This document shows, in pieces, positions 16,980 to 27,431 of a DNA stretch of 64,000 nucleotides. Source of the DNA: DATBGO01 sp050011895 (GTDB taxonomy: Bacteria; Actinomycetota; Actinomycetes; Streptosporangiales; Streptosporangiaceae); NCBI GenBank assembly GCA_050011895.1, contig JBEKIF010000006.1:127914-191913 (forward strand). The letters run 5' to 3'. The position numbers were made by a program, and so were the translations under genes. Each line of letters starts with the position of its first letter. Position 1 is the stretch's first letter. The notes beneath the pieces are model-generated. The model did not search any database and was not told where the DNA came from. It saw only the letters and a program-made list of their open reading frames with translations.

Positions 16980-17461
16980 CGCCAGGGGACCGACGGAACG
17001 TGGCAGCCGACGGCCGGAAGATCGTCGCCAGGAACCGGCGGGCCAGGCACGACTATCACATCGAGGATGTGGTCGAGGCCGGGATCGTGCTGACCGGTAC
17101 CGAGGTGAAATCGCTGCGCGCTGGGCGAGCCTCGCTTGCCGACGGGTTCGGCCAGGTCGATGACCATGAGATGTGGCTGCATGGGGTGCACATTCCCGAG
17201 TACCTGCATGGCACCTGGACCAACCACGAGCCCCGCCGGACCCGTAAGCTGCTGCTGCACCGTAAGGAGATCGACAGGCTGGCCGCCGCGACCGCAGAAC
17301 GCGGCTTGACTCTGGTCCCGCTTTCGCTGTACTTCAAAGACGGGAAAGCCAAGGTCGAGCTGGCTGTGGCCCGTGGTAAGCGGACCTACGACAAGCGCCA
17401 CGAGCTGGCGCGAAGGGACGCTGCCAGAGAGGTTGACCGTGCCCTGCGGCGGCGAAGGTAA
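16976..17461 (+). CDS. smpB: SsrA-binding protein SmpB
   Basis: RNA-binding partner of tmRNA in trans-translation, rescuing stalled ribosomes. The 161-residue protein shows the canonical sequence: KIVARNRRARHDYHIEDV, GIVLTGTEVKSLRAGRASL, HGVHIPEY, RTRKLLLHRKEI, LYFKDGKAKVELAVARGKRTYDKR and a basic C-terminal tail that inserts in the mRNA channel. It overlaps ftsX by four bases. The tmRNA gene lies 2.5 kb downstream on the same strand, with the PBP-like gene between. Confidence 0.97.
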   Translation: MTPGDRRNVAADGRKIVARNRRARHDYHIEDVVEAGIVLTGTEVKSLRAGRASLADGFGQVDDHEMWLHGVHIPEYLHGTWTNHEPRRTRKLLLHRKEIDRLAAATAERGLTLVPLSLYFKDGKAKVELAVARGKRTYDKRHELARRDAAREVDRALRRRR

Positions 17462-17474
17462 CGGAGTGCGGGAT

Positions 17475-19490
17475 ATGGTCCGCACGCGTAACCGCGGGGC
17501 GCACGCCTCGAGCCAGCGTGCTCCGGAACGGACGACCCGGGTCAGGGGGATCCGGGCTGCGGACAGGCGAGTCGGGGAAGAACGGGTGAGTCGCGTTCTC
17601 CCGCGCTCCGCGCGGGTACGGGTGGCAGCCGTCGCGGCCGCGGCGGCGCTGCTGGCTATCGGCGTGGCGGTGGGCCTGGGCTCGCCGCAGCCGTCAGCTG
17701 AGCCAACCGTTCAGGCCTTCCTGCTGGAATGGGAGAACGGCCAGTACCGGGCCGCGGCCGCTCAGACGACCGGCGATCCTGCTGTGGTTGCCCGCGAAAT
17801 GTCCGACGTCTTCCAGCAGCTGGACGCGGACGACCTTACTCTCGGCCTCGGGACGATCAGCCAGCACGGCGACGCCGCGACGGCGCGATTCAACGCGACC
17901 GTCAACCTTGGTCCCGGCGGTGCGGCGTGGAACTACCAGGGCAGCTTCGCGCTGCGGAAGCTGGCCGCCGGCTGGAAGGTTACCTGGAGCCCGGCGGTCA
18001 TCGTGCCCGGGCTGCGGTCTGGCCTTCGGATGGCGGTGCTCACCACCAGTCCGCCGCGCGCGGCATTGCTTGACTCGGCAGGCAGCCCGCTTGCGCAGCA
18101 ATCGCCGGCCTACGAGGTAGGAGTGCAACCCGGCAGGCTGGCCCAGCCGGAAGCCACCGCCGCCGGCCTGGCCAAGCTGACCGGCCTTGATTCAGGCCAG
18201 GTCCTTGACGAGATCCAGGTAGCGCCGGCGGCCGACTTCCTGGAACTGGTGACGCTCAAGCCGAGCGCGTATCAGCGGATGAGCGGCGGGCTCTCCCGGA
18301 TACCCGGCCTGATCATCAAAAAGGTCCAGCTCCGGCTGTCCGCTAGCATCGCCAGCGCGGTGTCGGGCTCAGTGGGAACCGAGACGTCCCAGGTGCTGCG
18401 CGACTCGGGCGCACCGTACCGGCCCGGCGCCACCGTTGGCCTGTCCGGCCTGGAGCAGGCGTTCCAGCGCACCCTTGTCGGCACGCCCACGACTGAGGTC
18501 GTTACCGAGGACCAGGCGGGACAGGTGGTGTCGGTGCTGAAACGCTGGCCCGGCGCGGCAGGGACACCGGTAAGAACCACCATTAACGGCACGATCCAGG
18601 CAGCCGCCAACCAGGCGGCAGGCTCGCTCCCCGAGTCCACAGCGATCGTCGCGGTCCGCCCGGCCAACGGGCAGGTCCTCGCGGTAGCTGATCATGTCGG
18701 TCACGGCATGCCCGCGCTGCAGCCGCTGGACGGGCGCTATCAGCCGGGACAGGCCTTCACGATCGTCTCCGCCGCAGCGCTGCTCACCGACGGTGTCCAG
18801 TTGAACAACTCGATCCCGTGCAACCCGGTCAACCCGGTGGGCGGTGAGACCTTCACCAACATTCCGCGCCAGCCCGACCTGGGGCCGCAGCCGCAGTTCC
18901 TGACCGACTTCGCGCACGGGTGCCAGACCGCTTTCGCCGGGCTCTCGCTGCGGCTGTCCGCCACGAGCCTGGCGGCGGCTGAGAGTGGGTTCGGTCTCGG
19001 TGCGCCGTGGCAACTGCCGAGACCGCTCACCGGCTTCGCCGGGTCGATGCAGTCGCCCGCCGACGTCGCCGAGCTCGCGGCGGACTCAATCGGCAGCGGG
19101 AGCGTGCTGGTCAGCCCCCTCCAGGCAGCCCTGATGGCGGCAATGGTGGCGTCCGGGACCTGGCATTCCCCTTCCGTGGTCATCAGCCCGGCCGATCCGG
19201 GACTGGCGCCGAGGACTCGGTTTGGCCCCCAAGTGGTCCAGAACCTACGGACGCTTATGCGCGCCACGGTGGCCAACGGCGCAGGTCAGGACGCCAACGT
19301 GGCGGGCGCGGCGGTCTACGGCCAGGTCGGGACCGCTCCGCTCGGCGGAGCACCGGGCAAGTGGGTGAGCTGGTTCGTCGGGTTCCGGGCTGGTGTCGCG
19401 TTCGCAGCAGTCGAGGTGACCACCTCTCCGGCGAGCTCGGCGGCAGGTCTGGCCGGCCAGTTCCTGCGTGGATTTCGGTCCGATTCCTGA
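17475..19490 (+). CDS. Penicillin-binding-protein-like protein lacking all three active-site motifs
   Basis: A 671-residue membrane-anchored protein: basic cytosolic N-terminus, one transmembrane helix (bases about 17615-17690), an NTF2-like MecA_N domain (PTVQAFLLEWENGQYRAAAA to SPAVIVPGL), a PBP dimerisation region and a class-B transpeptidase fold. The fold is recognisable, but SxxK (PGSTFK in relatives) reads PGQAFT (residues 424-429), SxN (SCN) reads GCQ (482-484) and KTG (GKTGTA) reads GQVGTA (Q617-G619). Serine nucleophile and both catalytic lysines are therefore missing, and it should neither cross-link peptidoglycan nor bind beta-lactam covalently. ATG at 17475 has GGAG eight bases upstream; GTG at 17586 (GGGGAAG upstream) is a credible alternative. 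A scaffold role in division is inferred from ftsEX. Confidence 0.85.
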   Translation: MVRTRNRGAHASSQRAPERTTRVRGIRAADRRVGEERVSRVLPRSARVRVAAVAAAAALLAIGVAVGLGSPQPSAEPTVQAFLLEWENGQYRAAAAQTTGDPAVVAREMSDVFQQLDADDLTLGLGTISQHGDAATARFNATVNLGPGGAAWNYQGSFALRKLAAGWKVTWSPAVIVPGLRSGLRMAVLTTSPPRAALLDSAGSPLAQQSPAYEVGVQPGRLAQPEATAAGLAKLTGLDSGQVLDEIQVAPAADFLELVTLKPSAYQRMSGGLSRIPGLIIKKVQLRLSASIASAVSGSVGTETSQVLRDSGAPYRPGATVGLSGLEQAFQRTLVGTPTTEVVTEDQAGQVVSVLKRWPGAAGTPVRTTINGTIQAAANQAAGSLPESTAIVAVRPANGQVLAVADHVGHGMPALQPLDGRYQPGQAFTIVSAAALLTDGVQLNNSIPCNPVNPVGGETFTNIPRQPDLGPQPQFLTDFAHGCQTAFAGLSLRLSATSLAAAESGFGLGAPWQLPRPLTGFAGSMQSPADVAELAADSIGSGSVLVSPLQAALMAAMVASGTWHSPSVVISPADPGLAPRTRFGPQVVQNLRTLMRATVANGAGQDANVAGAAVYGQVGTAPLGGAPGKWVSWFVGFRAGVAFAAVEVTTSPASSAAGLAGQFLRGFRSDS

Positions 19491-19775
19491 CCGGAACGTT
19501 ACCTCCATTTTGGTTACGCGGAGCAACCTCCCCGCTTCGCTGCGCGTCTTACCTATTGACTGGGGTGCCGCTTGGGGGGTTGCGGCCCAGTCATCGTGAT
19601 GGGATCCGGGCCTCATCTCGGGGGAGGCCCGGCACATAGGACCGGCTCCGACCCTGCCGGTCGACCCCCGTGGGCGCCATCTTCGGCCACCGCCAGCGCC
19701 CGCGGGGGTCTCTCATCACCGTTCCTGGATGCCCGATGGGGCCCGCACTGCGCGGGCTGCCCGTCGGGCATTCTC

Positions 19776-19856
19776 GGCTGCCCCGGCTGCCCCGGCTGCC
19801 CCGGCTGCCCCGGCTGCCCCGGCTGACCCCGGCTGACCCCGGCTGACCCCGGCTGG
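19776..19856. repeat. GGCTGCCCC / GGCTGACCCC tandem repeat
   Basis: Five copies of a 9-bp unit GGCTGCCCC are followed by three copies of the related 10-bp unit GGCTGACCCC and a partial ninth. The repeat lies upstream of ssrA and is non-coding. The two unit lengths suggest two separate expansion events. Confidence 0.9.
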
Positions 19857-19891
19857 CCGGCTGCCTGGCTGCCCGGCCCGGCGCACCCGGG

Positions 19892-19920
19892 AAGACGACG
19901 GCCCGCGGCGCGGTTATGCT
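19892..19920 (+). promoter_or_regulatory. Possible ssrA promoter
   Basis: A TATGCT box at 19915-19920 lies 17 bases after AAGACG, a partial match to TTGACA. Transcription would begin near 19927, about ten bases before the mature tmRNA 5' end, leaving a short leader for RNase P removal. The -35 match is weak. Confidence 0.4.
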
Positions 19921-19937
19921 GGATGTACAACTCAAGA

Positions 19938-20307
19938 GGGGGTGACAGGCTTCGACTTCGGTAGTTGAGCCAGGGGAAGCGGGCCGAGGGTCGCGGTGAT
20001 GACCTCGTTAATCCTGTGACCGCACAATTTAAGTGCCAACTCAAAGCGCACTCATCTCGCCCTCGCGGCCTGACCGCGAGTTAGAGATTGTCAGCCCGGG
20101 AGAGCCTCCGGCCCGGTGTCTGGCATCAGCTAGGAGGATCCACCGTCCGGCCCGGCCGCGGGACTAGACGGGACATTTAACAGCGGCTGAGCCCGTCGGC
20201 GACTTGCCTGCATGACCGCCGGGGCTGAGAAAATCGACGCAGGCTGCGCCCGGAGAAGCCCTGGTGATGTACTGAAGGACGCGGGTTCGATTCCCGCCAC
20301 CTCCACC
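19938..20307 (+). ncRNA. ssrA: Transfer-messenger RNA (tmRNA, ssrA)
   Basis: Rescues stalled ribosomes and tags nascent proteins for proteolysis, with SmpB. The 5' end GGGGGTG pairs with CACCTCC at 20298-20304 (one G-U) to form the alanyl acceptor stem. The T-arm GGGTTCGATTCCC is at 20283-20295. The tag frame from GCC at 20035 to TGA at 20071 encodes ANSKRTHLALAA, whose ALAA ending is the normal protease signal. Discriminator A and CC are encoded, but the next base is G, so the final A of CCA must be added after transcription. The interior has the expected pseudoknot-rich GC-paired segments. Confidence 0.95.
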
Positions 20308-20318
20308 GATGCGTGTTA

Positions 20319-20352
20319 CCCGAACCCTCGTCCTGGTACGCGAGGGTTCGGG
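20319..20352 (+). terminator. ssrA terminator hairpin
   Basis: A perfect 12-bp stem CCCGAACCCTCG with complementary CGAGGGTTCGGG and a 10-base loop starts 12 bases after the tmRNA 3' end. There is no long U-tract, as is common in actinomycetes. It may also serve the convergent VOC gene. Confidence 0.8.
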
Positions 20353-20374
20353 TGGGGCGTCTTCGCTGGCCGCG

Positions 20375-20788
20375 TCACGACGACGCGGCAGGTGGCTGGT
20401 CGATGCGCACCAGATTGCCGGACGGGTCACGCACGGCACAGTCTCGCGTGCCCCACGGCTGCTCGGTCGGCTCCTGCACGATCTCGGCGCCCGAGGCGCG
20501 TACCTTCTCGAAGGTGGCGTCGAGGTCGTCGGTGTGGAAGTGGACGCCGTTCAGGGCGCCCTTGGCGACGAGGGCGGCGAGCGCGTCGCCGTCGGCGGGG
20601 CTGCCGCACAGGTAGTTCGTGAGGACGATCTCGACGCCGGGCTGGGAGGCGCCGCCGACGGTGACCCAGCGGAAGCCTTCGCGGGCGACGTCGTTGCGCA
20701 GTTCGAGGCCGAGCGCGCCGCGGTAGAAGGTCAGTGCGAGGTCGGGGTCATGGACCTGGACGAAGCAACGGGCAAGAGTGAGATTCAT
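20375..20788 (-). CDS. VOC (glyoxalase/bleomycin-resistance fold) protein
   Basis: A 137-residue single-domain vicinal-oxygen-chelate protein: FVQVHDPDLALTFYRGALGLELRND at the start, GVHFHTDDLDATFEKVRASGAEIV and a terminal GTRDCAVRDPSGNLVRIDQ. VOC proteins bind metals or drugs such as bleomycin, or act as lyases and dioxygenases; the substrate here is unknown. It is clearly paralogous to the VOC gene at 24771-25175, sharing RNDVAREGFRW and GDALAALVAKGAL. It lies just downstream of the UvrA paralogue in the same direction, 71 bases away. Arg codons are almost all CGN. Confidence 0.9.
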   Translation of the reverse strand: MNLTLARCFVQVHDPDLALTFYRGALGLELRNDVAREGFRWVTVGGASQPGVEIVLTNYLCGSPADGDALAALVAKGALNGVHFHTDDLDATFEKVRASGAEIVQEPTEQPWGTRDCAVRDPSGNLVRIDQPPAASS

Positions 20789-20859
20789 GCCCCCAACACT
20801 AGGGAGCCAGCGTCCCGCGCACTTCGCCGCTCCTGCCCGGCTTGCCGCGAGGGCCTCGG

Positions 20860-23247
<2,388 letters not shown>

Positions 23248-23430
23248 CGTGTCTCCATCTGTTAGGCGGGGCCGCCTTCACGGTCTCCGTCGGCCGCGCC
23301 TGGCCGGATCTGACTAGCTTCGGGCACTACGCCTGGTTCTCCTTCGCCAGCGCGATCGCGGCAACGGTCCGCTGCCGACCTGATCGGCGGTGTCGGCCGG
23401 GGCGCGCGACGCCCGTCCGGCGGCCGGCTC

Positions 23431-23787
23431 TCATCGGTCCTGAAGCAGCCCGAGGACATTGCCATCGGGGTCGGTGACGGTGGCCACCAGGCGGCCGCCG
23501 CCGACGTCGCGCGGGGGCTCCTTCACGGTGGCGCCCGCGGCGGTCACCTCGGCCAGCTTCGCCTCGATGTCCGGCACGTGCCAGTAGGCCACCGGCGAGG
23601 TCATGCCCTGCGGTCCACCGCCCGGCACCAGCCCGATGTGCTGGCCCGCGGCCTCGAAGCCGACGTAGTAGGACTCGTCGGCCTGCGGCGGTACGCCGAG
23701 CAGGGCGGCGTACACCGCCTTGGCCGCCGTCACGTCGGACACCGGATGCAGCACCGTTTTGATTCCCTCGGTGGAAGAGCTGGTCAT
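23431..23787 (-). CDS. VOC-family protein
   Basis: A 118-residue VOC protein: GIKTVLHPVSDVTAAKAVYAALLGVPPQADESYYVGF, PVAYWHVPDIEAKLAEVTAAGATVKEPPRDVGGGRL and TVTDPDGNVLGLLQD, with the C-terminal metal-site region DPDGNVLGL. ATG at 23787 is preferred for the GGAG five bases upstream; an in-frame GTG lies six bases earlier. It belongs to a different VOC subgroup from the 20375 and 24771 genes. The gap to the UvrA paralogue (23248-23430) shows no gene. Confidence 0.88.
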   Translation of the reverse strand: MTSSSTEGIKTVLHPVSDVTAAKAVYAALLGVPPQADESYYVGFEAAGQHIGLVPGGGPQGMTSPVAYWHVPDIEAKLAEVTAAGATVKEPPRDVGGGRLVATVTDPDGNVLGLLQDR

Positions 23788-23834
23788 GGTCACTCCTGAA
23801 GTCGTGGGTCACATCGACCCGGTGTACGGTCGTG

Positions 23835-24080
23835 TTAGGACGAACGGCGAGGTGCGAAAACGACAGCCGGCACCACAAGTCTGCACCCCACGGGGCCGGG
23901 GACCGGCGGCTCCGGGACGATCGACGGGCCGGGCTGGTCGGCGCCGCCGACCGTGATCCAGCGGATCCCGCCGTATCCGGCGTCGTTGCGGACCTCGAAG
24001 CCGAGGGTGTCGCGATAGCAGGCCAGCGATGCGTGCGGGTCGTCAGGCGGGAGGAAGGTCTGGTGAGTCGTGATGTCCAT
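23835..24080 (-). pseudogene. Truncated VOC gene (N-terminal half only)
   Basis: The frame begins MDITTHQTFLPPDDPHASLACYRDTLGFEVRNDAGYGGIRWITVGGADQPG, a clear VOC N-terminal half related to the neighbouring VOC genes. After about 57 residues it becomes unrelated Pro/Val/Arg-rich sequence and ends. The second beta-alpha-beta module with the second metal ligand is missing. A deletion or frameshift just upstream of the 23787 VOC gene is the simplest explanation. Confidence 0.7.
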
Positions 24081-24237
24081 GACGGTCATGCTAGGCGTGG
24101 CCCCGTGACCCGAGCTTCTCCGAAACTGCTCACTTTCGGCCGGCCCTCCGCGCCGCAGGGCGGCCGAGCCAGGCCGTCGGCTCGGGGCTCGAACTTATCG
24201 CGGATCGCAACCCGCGGAGCTGCCCGTCAGCCCAGCC

Positions 24238-24285
24238 GCGAGGATCAGCCCCTGTATGAAACGCGAGGATCAGCCTCTGTATGAA
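24238..24285. repeat. 23-bp direct repeat at the AraC gene start
   Basis: Two copies of GCGAGGATCAGCC(C/T)CTGTATGAA, at 24238-24260 and 24263-24285, differ at one base and are offset by 25 bp. The second copy contains the proposed AraC start codon at 24281. The tandem arrangement could be an activator site or a recent slip duplication. Confidence 0.85.
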
Positions 24286-24760
24286 GGTGGAGAATATGCG
24301 GGTGAGTGCCGACATTGACGAGCTGCGCCGGCTGCGCCGGGCGCGCGACCGGATGGACCGCGAGTACGCGCAGCCGCTCGACGTCCCGGCGCTCGCCCGC
24401 ACGGCACTGATGTCGCCGGGGCACTTCAGCCGCCGCTTCCGCGAGGCTTACTCCGAGACGCCGTACTCCTACCTGATGACCCGGCGCATCGAGCGGGCGA
24501 AGGCGCTGCTGCGCCGCGGCGACCTGGGCGTGACGGATGTCTGCTTCGCGGTCGGCTGCACGAGCCTCGGCTCCTTCTCCGCCCGGTTCACCGAGCTTGT
24601 CGGCGAGACGCCGTCCGCGTACCGCGCCCGCAACCACGACGAGCTGCGTGTCGTGCCCGCCTGCCAGACGATGGTGCTGACCCGGCCGCGCAGGGGCGGG
24701 GGCCAGGGGCGCGCGGAACAGAGCAGTTTCGGAGAAGCATCCGCCGCCGCGCCCGCCTAG
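24281..24760 (+). CDS. AraC-family transcriptional regulator
   Basis: A 159-residue regulator consisting mainly of an AraC-type double helix-turn-helix: LDVPALARTALMSPGHFSRRFREAYSETPYSYLMTRRIERAKALLRRGDLGVTDVCFAVGCTSLGSFSARFTELVGETPSAYR. It has no large ligand-binding domain. The C-terminal ~35 residues are low complexity. The VOC gene starts ten bases downstream on the same strand, so the two are probably one operon. ATG at 24281 is chosen, with a second ATG at 24296 also possible. Nearly all Arg codons are CGC or CGG, unlike the genes left of ssrA. Confidence 0.88.
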   Translation: MKVENMRVSADIDELRRLRRARDRMDREYAQPLDVPALARTALMSPGHFSRRFREAYSETPYSYLMTRRIERAKALLRRGDLGVTDVCFAVGCTSLGSFSARFTELVGETPSAYRARNHDELRVVPACQTMVLTRPRRGGGQGRAEQSSFGEASAAAPA

Positions 24761-24770
24761 CGTCGGTGCC

Positions 24771-25175
24771 ATGACCATTTCGCTCAGCGGCGTGCACGTC
24801 CTCGTCGACGACCCCGACGCCGCCCTCAGGTTCTACCGCGACACAGTCGGCCTGACGGTCCGCAACGAGGTTGCCCGCGGCGGATTCCGCTGGATCACCC
24901 TCGTCACCGACAGCCAGCCCGAGATCGAGATCGTGTTGTCACAGCCGCATGCGGGCCGCTCCCAGGAGGACGGGGACGCCCTCGCGGCCCTGCTCGCCAA
25001 AGGTGAGCTGCAGGTGGTCCAGTTGCGCTCTGACGACCTCGACGCGACCTTCGACAAGATCGCGGCCACGCCCGAGGCCGAGGTACTGCAGGAGCCCATC
25101 ACCCGACCCTCCGGACCCCGCGACATCGCCGTGCGAGACCCCGCGGGCAATCATGTCCGCATCGAGCAGGGATAG
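24771..25175 (+). CDS. VOC-family protein, partner of the AraC regulator
   Basis: A 134-residue VOC protein: GVHVLVDDPDAALRFYRDTVGLTVRNEVARGGFRWITL, GDALAALLAKGELQVVQLRSDDLDATFDKIAA and PRDIAVRDPAGNHVRIEQG. It is close to the VOC gene at 20375-20788. It follows the AraC gene by ten bases, and its substrate is probably linked to what that regulator senses. A resistance function is inferred from the neighbouring UvrA paralogue only. Confidence 0.9.
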   Translation: MTISLSGVHVLVDDPDAALRFYRDTVGLTVRNEVARGGFRWITLVTDSQPEIEIVLSQPHAGRSQEDGDALAALLAKGELQVVQLRSDDLDATFDKIAATPEAEVLQEPITRPSGPRDIAVRDPAGNHVRIEQG

Positions 25176-25263
25176 AACCGGGACGACACCGGGCGCGCCC
25201 GAAGCTGCTGATCTTATTTGCCTCTTACTTGCCGCCCGCGGCCGACGCCTACGGGCCAGGCGG

Positions 25264-25497
25264 TCACTCACTAGCTTGACTGACACCGTCCTCCGCTCGA
25301 GCCCGGAGCTTTCGACTCGGCCCGGTGGTCGGAGTCTTCCGGTCCCCGCCGAACTGCTTTTGACAAATGGGAATTGCGGTGAGCGCGAGGGCAACCACGC
25401 ACATAGCCACATACAGCGCCTTCGGGATGGCGATGATGGCGAGCGCTTTCAGTAGTACCAGCACGAGATAGATAACGAGCAGTAAGAGCAGGATCAT
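25264..25497 (-). CDS. Small hydrophobic membrane protein
   Basis: A 77-residue protein with two transmembrane segments (MILLLLLVIYLVLVLLKALAII and LYVAMCVVALALTAIPI), then a charged cytosolic tail. ATG at 25497 is preferred because GGAGG lies eight bases upstream; the longer frame to 25548 has no such signal. I do not recognise the family. It lies between the VOC gene and the sigma-factor operon. Confidence 0.6.
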   Translation of the reverse strand: MILLLLLVIYLVLVLLKALAIIAIPKALYVAMCVVALALTAIPICQKQFGGDRKTPTTGPSRKLRARAEDGVSQASE

Positions 25498-25566
25498 GGG
25501 GAGACCTCCGGAATGTCTTACTTCCGCGCTACCGAATCGTGCGTGCAAACCTTACCCATCTCACCT

Positions 25567-26838
25567 CTACGTGTGCGGCCTTTCATGCAGGCCAGGGCTC
25601 TGCTCCGGAGGGCGGGCCCGGGTGAGTGCCTGGCGGCTGCGCTGCAGGAAGTCGCGCTCGGCTGCGTTGTCGCTGTGTGAGATTGCCGCCTCGTACGCCT
25701 GCGCCGCCTCGGCGGTGCGGCCAAGGCGGCGGAGCAGGTCGGCGCGGATGGCGTGGAACAGGTAATAGCTGCCGAGATCGAGGCCTTCGACGAGGGTAAG
25801 CGCCGCGTCCGGTCCTTCGACCTCGGCCACGGCTACCGCGCGGTTGAGGGCCACGACCGGGCTGTGCGCGAGCACGGCGAGCTGATCGTAAAGCGCCAGG
25901 ATCTGCCGCCAGTCGGTATCGGCCGCGGCCTGCGCGTCGCAGTGGACAGCGTTGATCGCCGCCTGGACCTGGTAGGGGCCTGGCTGGTTACGCCGCAGGC
26001 ATTGCCGGACAATGACCTGGCCTTCGGCGATGAGGGCGCGGTCCCAGCGGCCGCGGTCCTGGTCGGTCAGCAGGACCAGGTCGCCGCCTGCGGTGGTGCG
26101 GGCGCTCCGGCGCGCCTCGATGAGCAGCATGAGCGCGAGCAGCCCCATGACCTCCGGTTCGTCGGGCATGAGCTCGGCGAGCAGCCGTCCGAGGCGGATG
26201 GCCTCCAGGCAAAGGTCCCCGCGGGCAAGCTGGTCGCCCGAGCTTGCGGTGTAGCCCTCGTTGAAGATGAGGTACACGACGGCCAGCACAGCGCGCAGGC
26301 GGGCCGGGAGGTCGGCCTCGCGCGGGAGCCGGTAAGGGATCCGCGCGTCGCGGATCTTGGCCTTGGCCCGGACCAGCCGCTGGGCCATGGTCGGCTCGGG
26401 CACGAGGAAGGCGCGGGCGATCTCCGGCGTGGTGAGGCCGCCGAGGAGCCGGAGCGTCAGCGCCACCTGGGCGCTGGCGGCCAGCGCGGGGTGGCAGCAG
26501 GTGAAGATCAGGCGCAGCCGGTCGTCACGCACGGCGCCCTCCTCGGCGGCCGGTTCATCGCGGGACTGCAACAAGGCCGCCTGGGCGTGCCTGTCCTCGC
26601 GCGACGCCTCCCGGCGGAGGCGGTCGATCGCCCGGTTGCGGGCAGTGGTGATGATCCAGCCCGCCGGACTCGGGGGGAGGCCGCCGGACGGCCATCGCTG
26701 CACCGCCGCGGTGAACGCCTCCTGCACCGCCTCCTCGGCGATGTCGATGTCGCCGAAGACGCGGACCAGGACGGCCACCGCGCGGCCGTACTCGGCGCGG
26801 AACACACGCTCGATCTCCGCCGCGGGCAGGGCAGGCAT
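25567..26838 (-). CDS. ECF42-type RNA polymerase sigma factor with C-terminal extension
   Basis: A 423-residue extracytoplasmic-function sigma factor. Region 2 spans about residues 10-75 (FRAEYGRAVAVLVRVFGDIDIAEEAVQEAFTAA, WIITTARNRAIDRLRRE) and region 4 about 110-165 (LRLLGGLTTPEIARAFLVPEPTMAQRLVRAKAKIR). The remaining ~240 residues form the helical TPR-like extension typical of ECF42, with LNRAVAVAEVEGPDAAL. The gene lies eight bases after the DGPF-protein gene in the same direction, the hallmark ECF42 arrangement. No anti-sigma factor is adjacent; activity is thought to be controlled through the C-terminal extension. Confidence 0.93.
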   Translation of the reverse strand: MPALPAAEIERVFRAEYGRAVAVLVRVFGDIDIAEEAVQEAFTAAVQRWPSGGLPPSPAGWIITTARNRAIDRLRREASREDRHAQAALLQSRDEPAAEEGAVRDDRLRLIFTCCHPALAASAQVALTLRLLGGLTTPEIARAFLVPEPTMAQRLVRAKAKIRDARIPYRLPREADLPARLRAVLAVVYLIFNEGYTASSGDQLARGDLCLEAIRLGRLLAELMPDEPEVMGLLALMLLIEARRSARTTAGGDLVLLTDQDRGRWDRALIAEGQVIVRQCLRRNQPGPYQVQAAINAVHCDAQAAADTDWRQILALYDQLAVLAHSPVVALNRAVAVAEVEGPDAALTLVEGLDLGSYYLFHAIRADLLRRLGRTAEAAQAYEAAISHSDNAAERDFLQRSRQALTRARPPEQSPGLHERPHT

Positions 26839-26846
26839 GCCAGGTA

Positions 26847-27200
26847 TCAGTCCTCGCCTTCGTGCTGAAACGGCCGCACCTCGATCGGCAGGCCGGTCAC
26901 CCGGGCGAGCTTACGGCCCCAGCCGAGCGCGGCATCGAGATCGGGCGCGCTGATGATGGCGAACCCGCCAAGGAACTCCTTGCCCTCAGCGAACGGGCCG
27001 TCGGTCGTGAGCACGTCGCCGCCCGAGAACCGGACCACAGTAGCCGTGCTCGGCGGGTGCAGCCCGCCGGCGAAGACCCAAGAGCCTGCAGCCTTGAGTT
27101 CCTGATTCAAGGCCTCGAGGTCGCGCGAGATCCTCGCCAGGACGTCCGGCGCGGGAATCGGCCCTTCCGGCTGATACACGCTGAGCAGATACTTCGTCAT
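26847..27200 (-). CDS. DGPF (YCII-related) protein, partner of the ECF42 sigma factor
   Basis: A 117-residue protein starting MTKYLLSVYQPEG, with the signature TTDGPFAEGKEFLGGFAII that gives the family its DGPF name, and ending GLPIEVRPFQHEGED. DGPF proteins are usually encoded with and regulated by ECF42 sigma factors; the biochemical role is unsettled. ATG at 27200 has GAGGAG upstream; the longer open frame to 27401 is rejected. It is first in the two-gene operon. Confidence 0.93.
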   Translation of the reverse strand: MTKYLLSVYQPEGPIPAPDVLARISRDLEALNQELKAAGSWVFAGGLHPPSTATVVRFSGGDVLTTDGPFAEGKEFLGGFAIISAPDLDAALGWGRKLARVTGLPIEVRPFQHEGED

Positions 27201-27431
27201 CGTGGTGCTCCTCCTCGGCAACGTGCTGATCGAGCTGATCAGGACCACTGTGGCTGCGTTCCCCGCGTCCGGTGCCCGCATCACGCCACCGGCCCTGGCA
27301 CCCTCTAAACGAACGGGATCTGGCCGCATCGACCGTAGGACGCCGCCGGGCGGCCTCCGGATGGCTGCCTCGGATGCGGCCTGGCCCGGGCCATCCTGCA
27401 AGATGGCAACGACGAGGAAGGAAGCCCGGCC

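Larger units (their letters stand above)
19491..19937. other. Gene-free stretch between the PBP-like gene and ssrA
   Basis: No credible gene is seen in 447 bases. The first part is ordinary composition with a short inverted CCCGCACTGCGCGGGC element near 19742-19757. A GC-rich tandem repeat and a probable ssrA promoter lie at its right end and are listed separately. Confidence 0.6.

Noticed and set aside
19776..19856. Short-period repeat considered as a CRISPR-like array
   Set aside because: Units of 9-10 bp are directly contiguous with no unique spacers and there are no cas genes in the window.
25753..26868. 371-codon plus-strand open frame across the ECF42 gene
   Set aside because: Antisense shadow of a sigma factor with clear region 2 and region 4 motifs.
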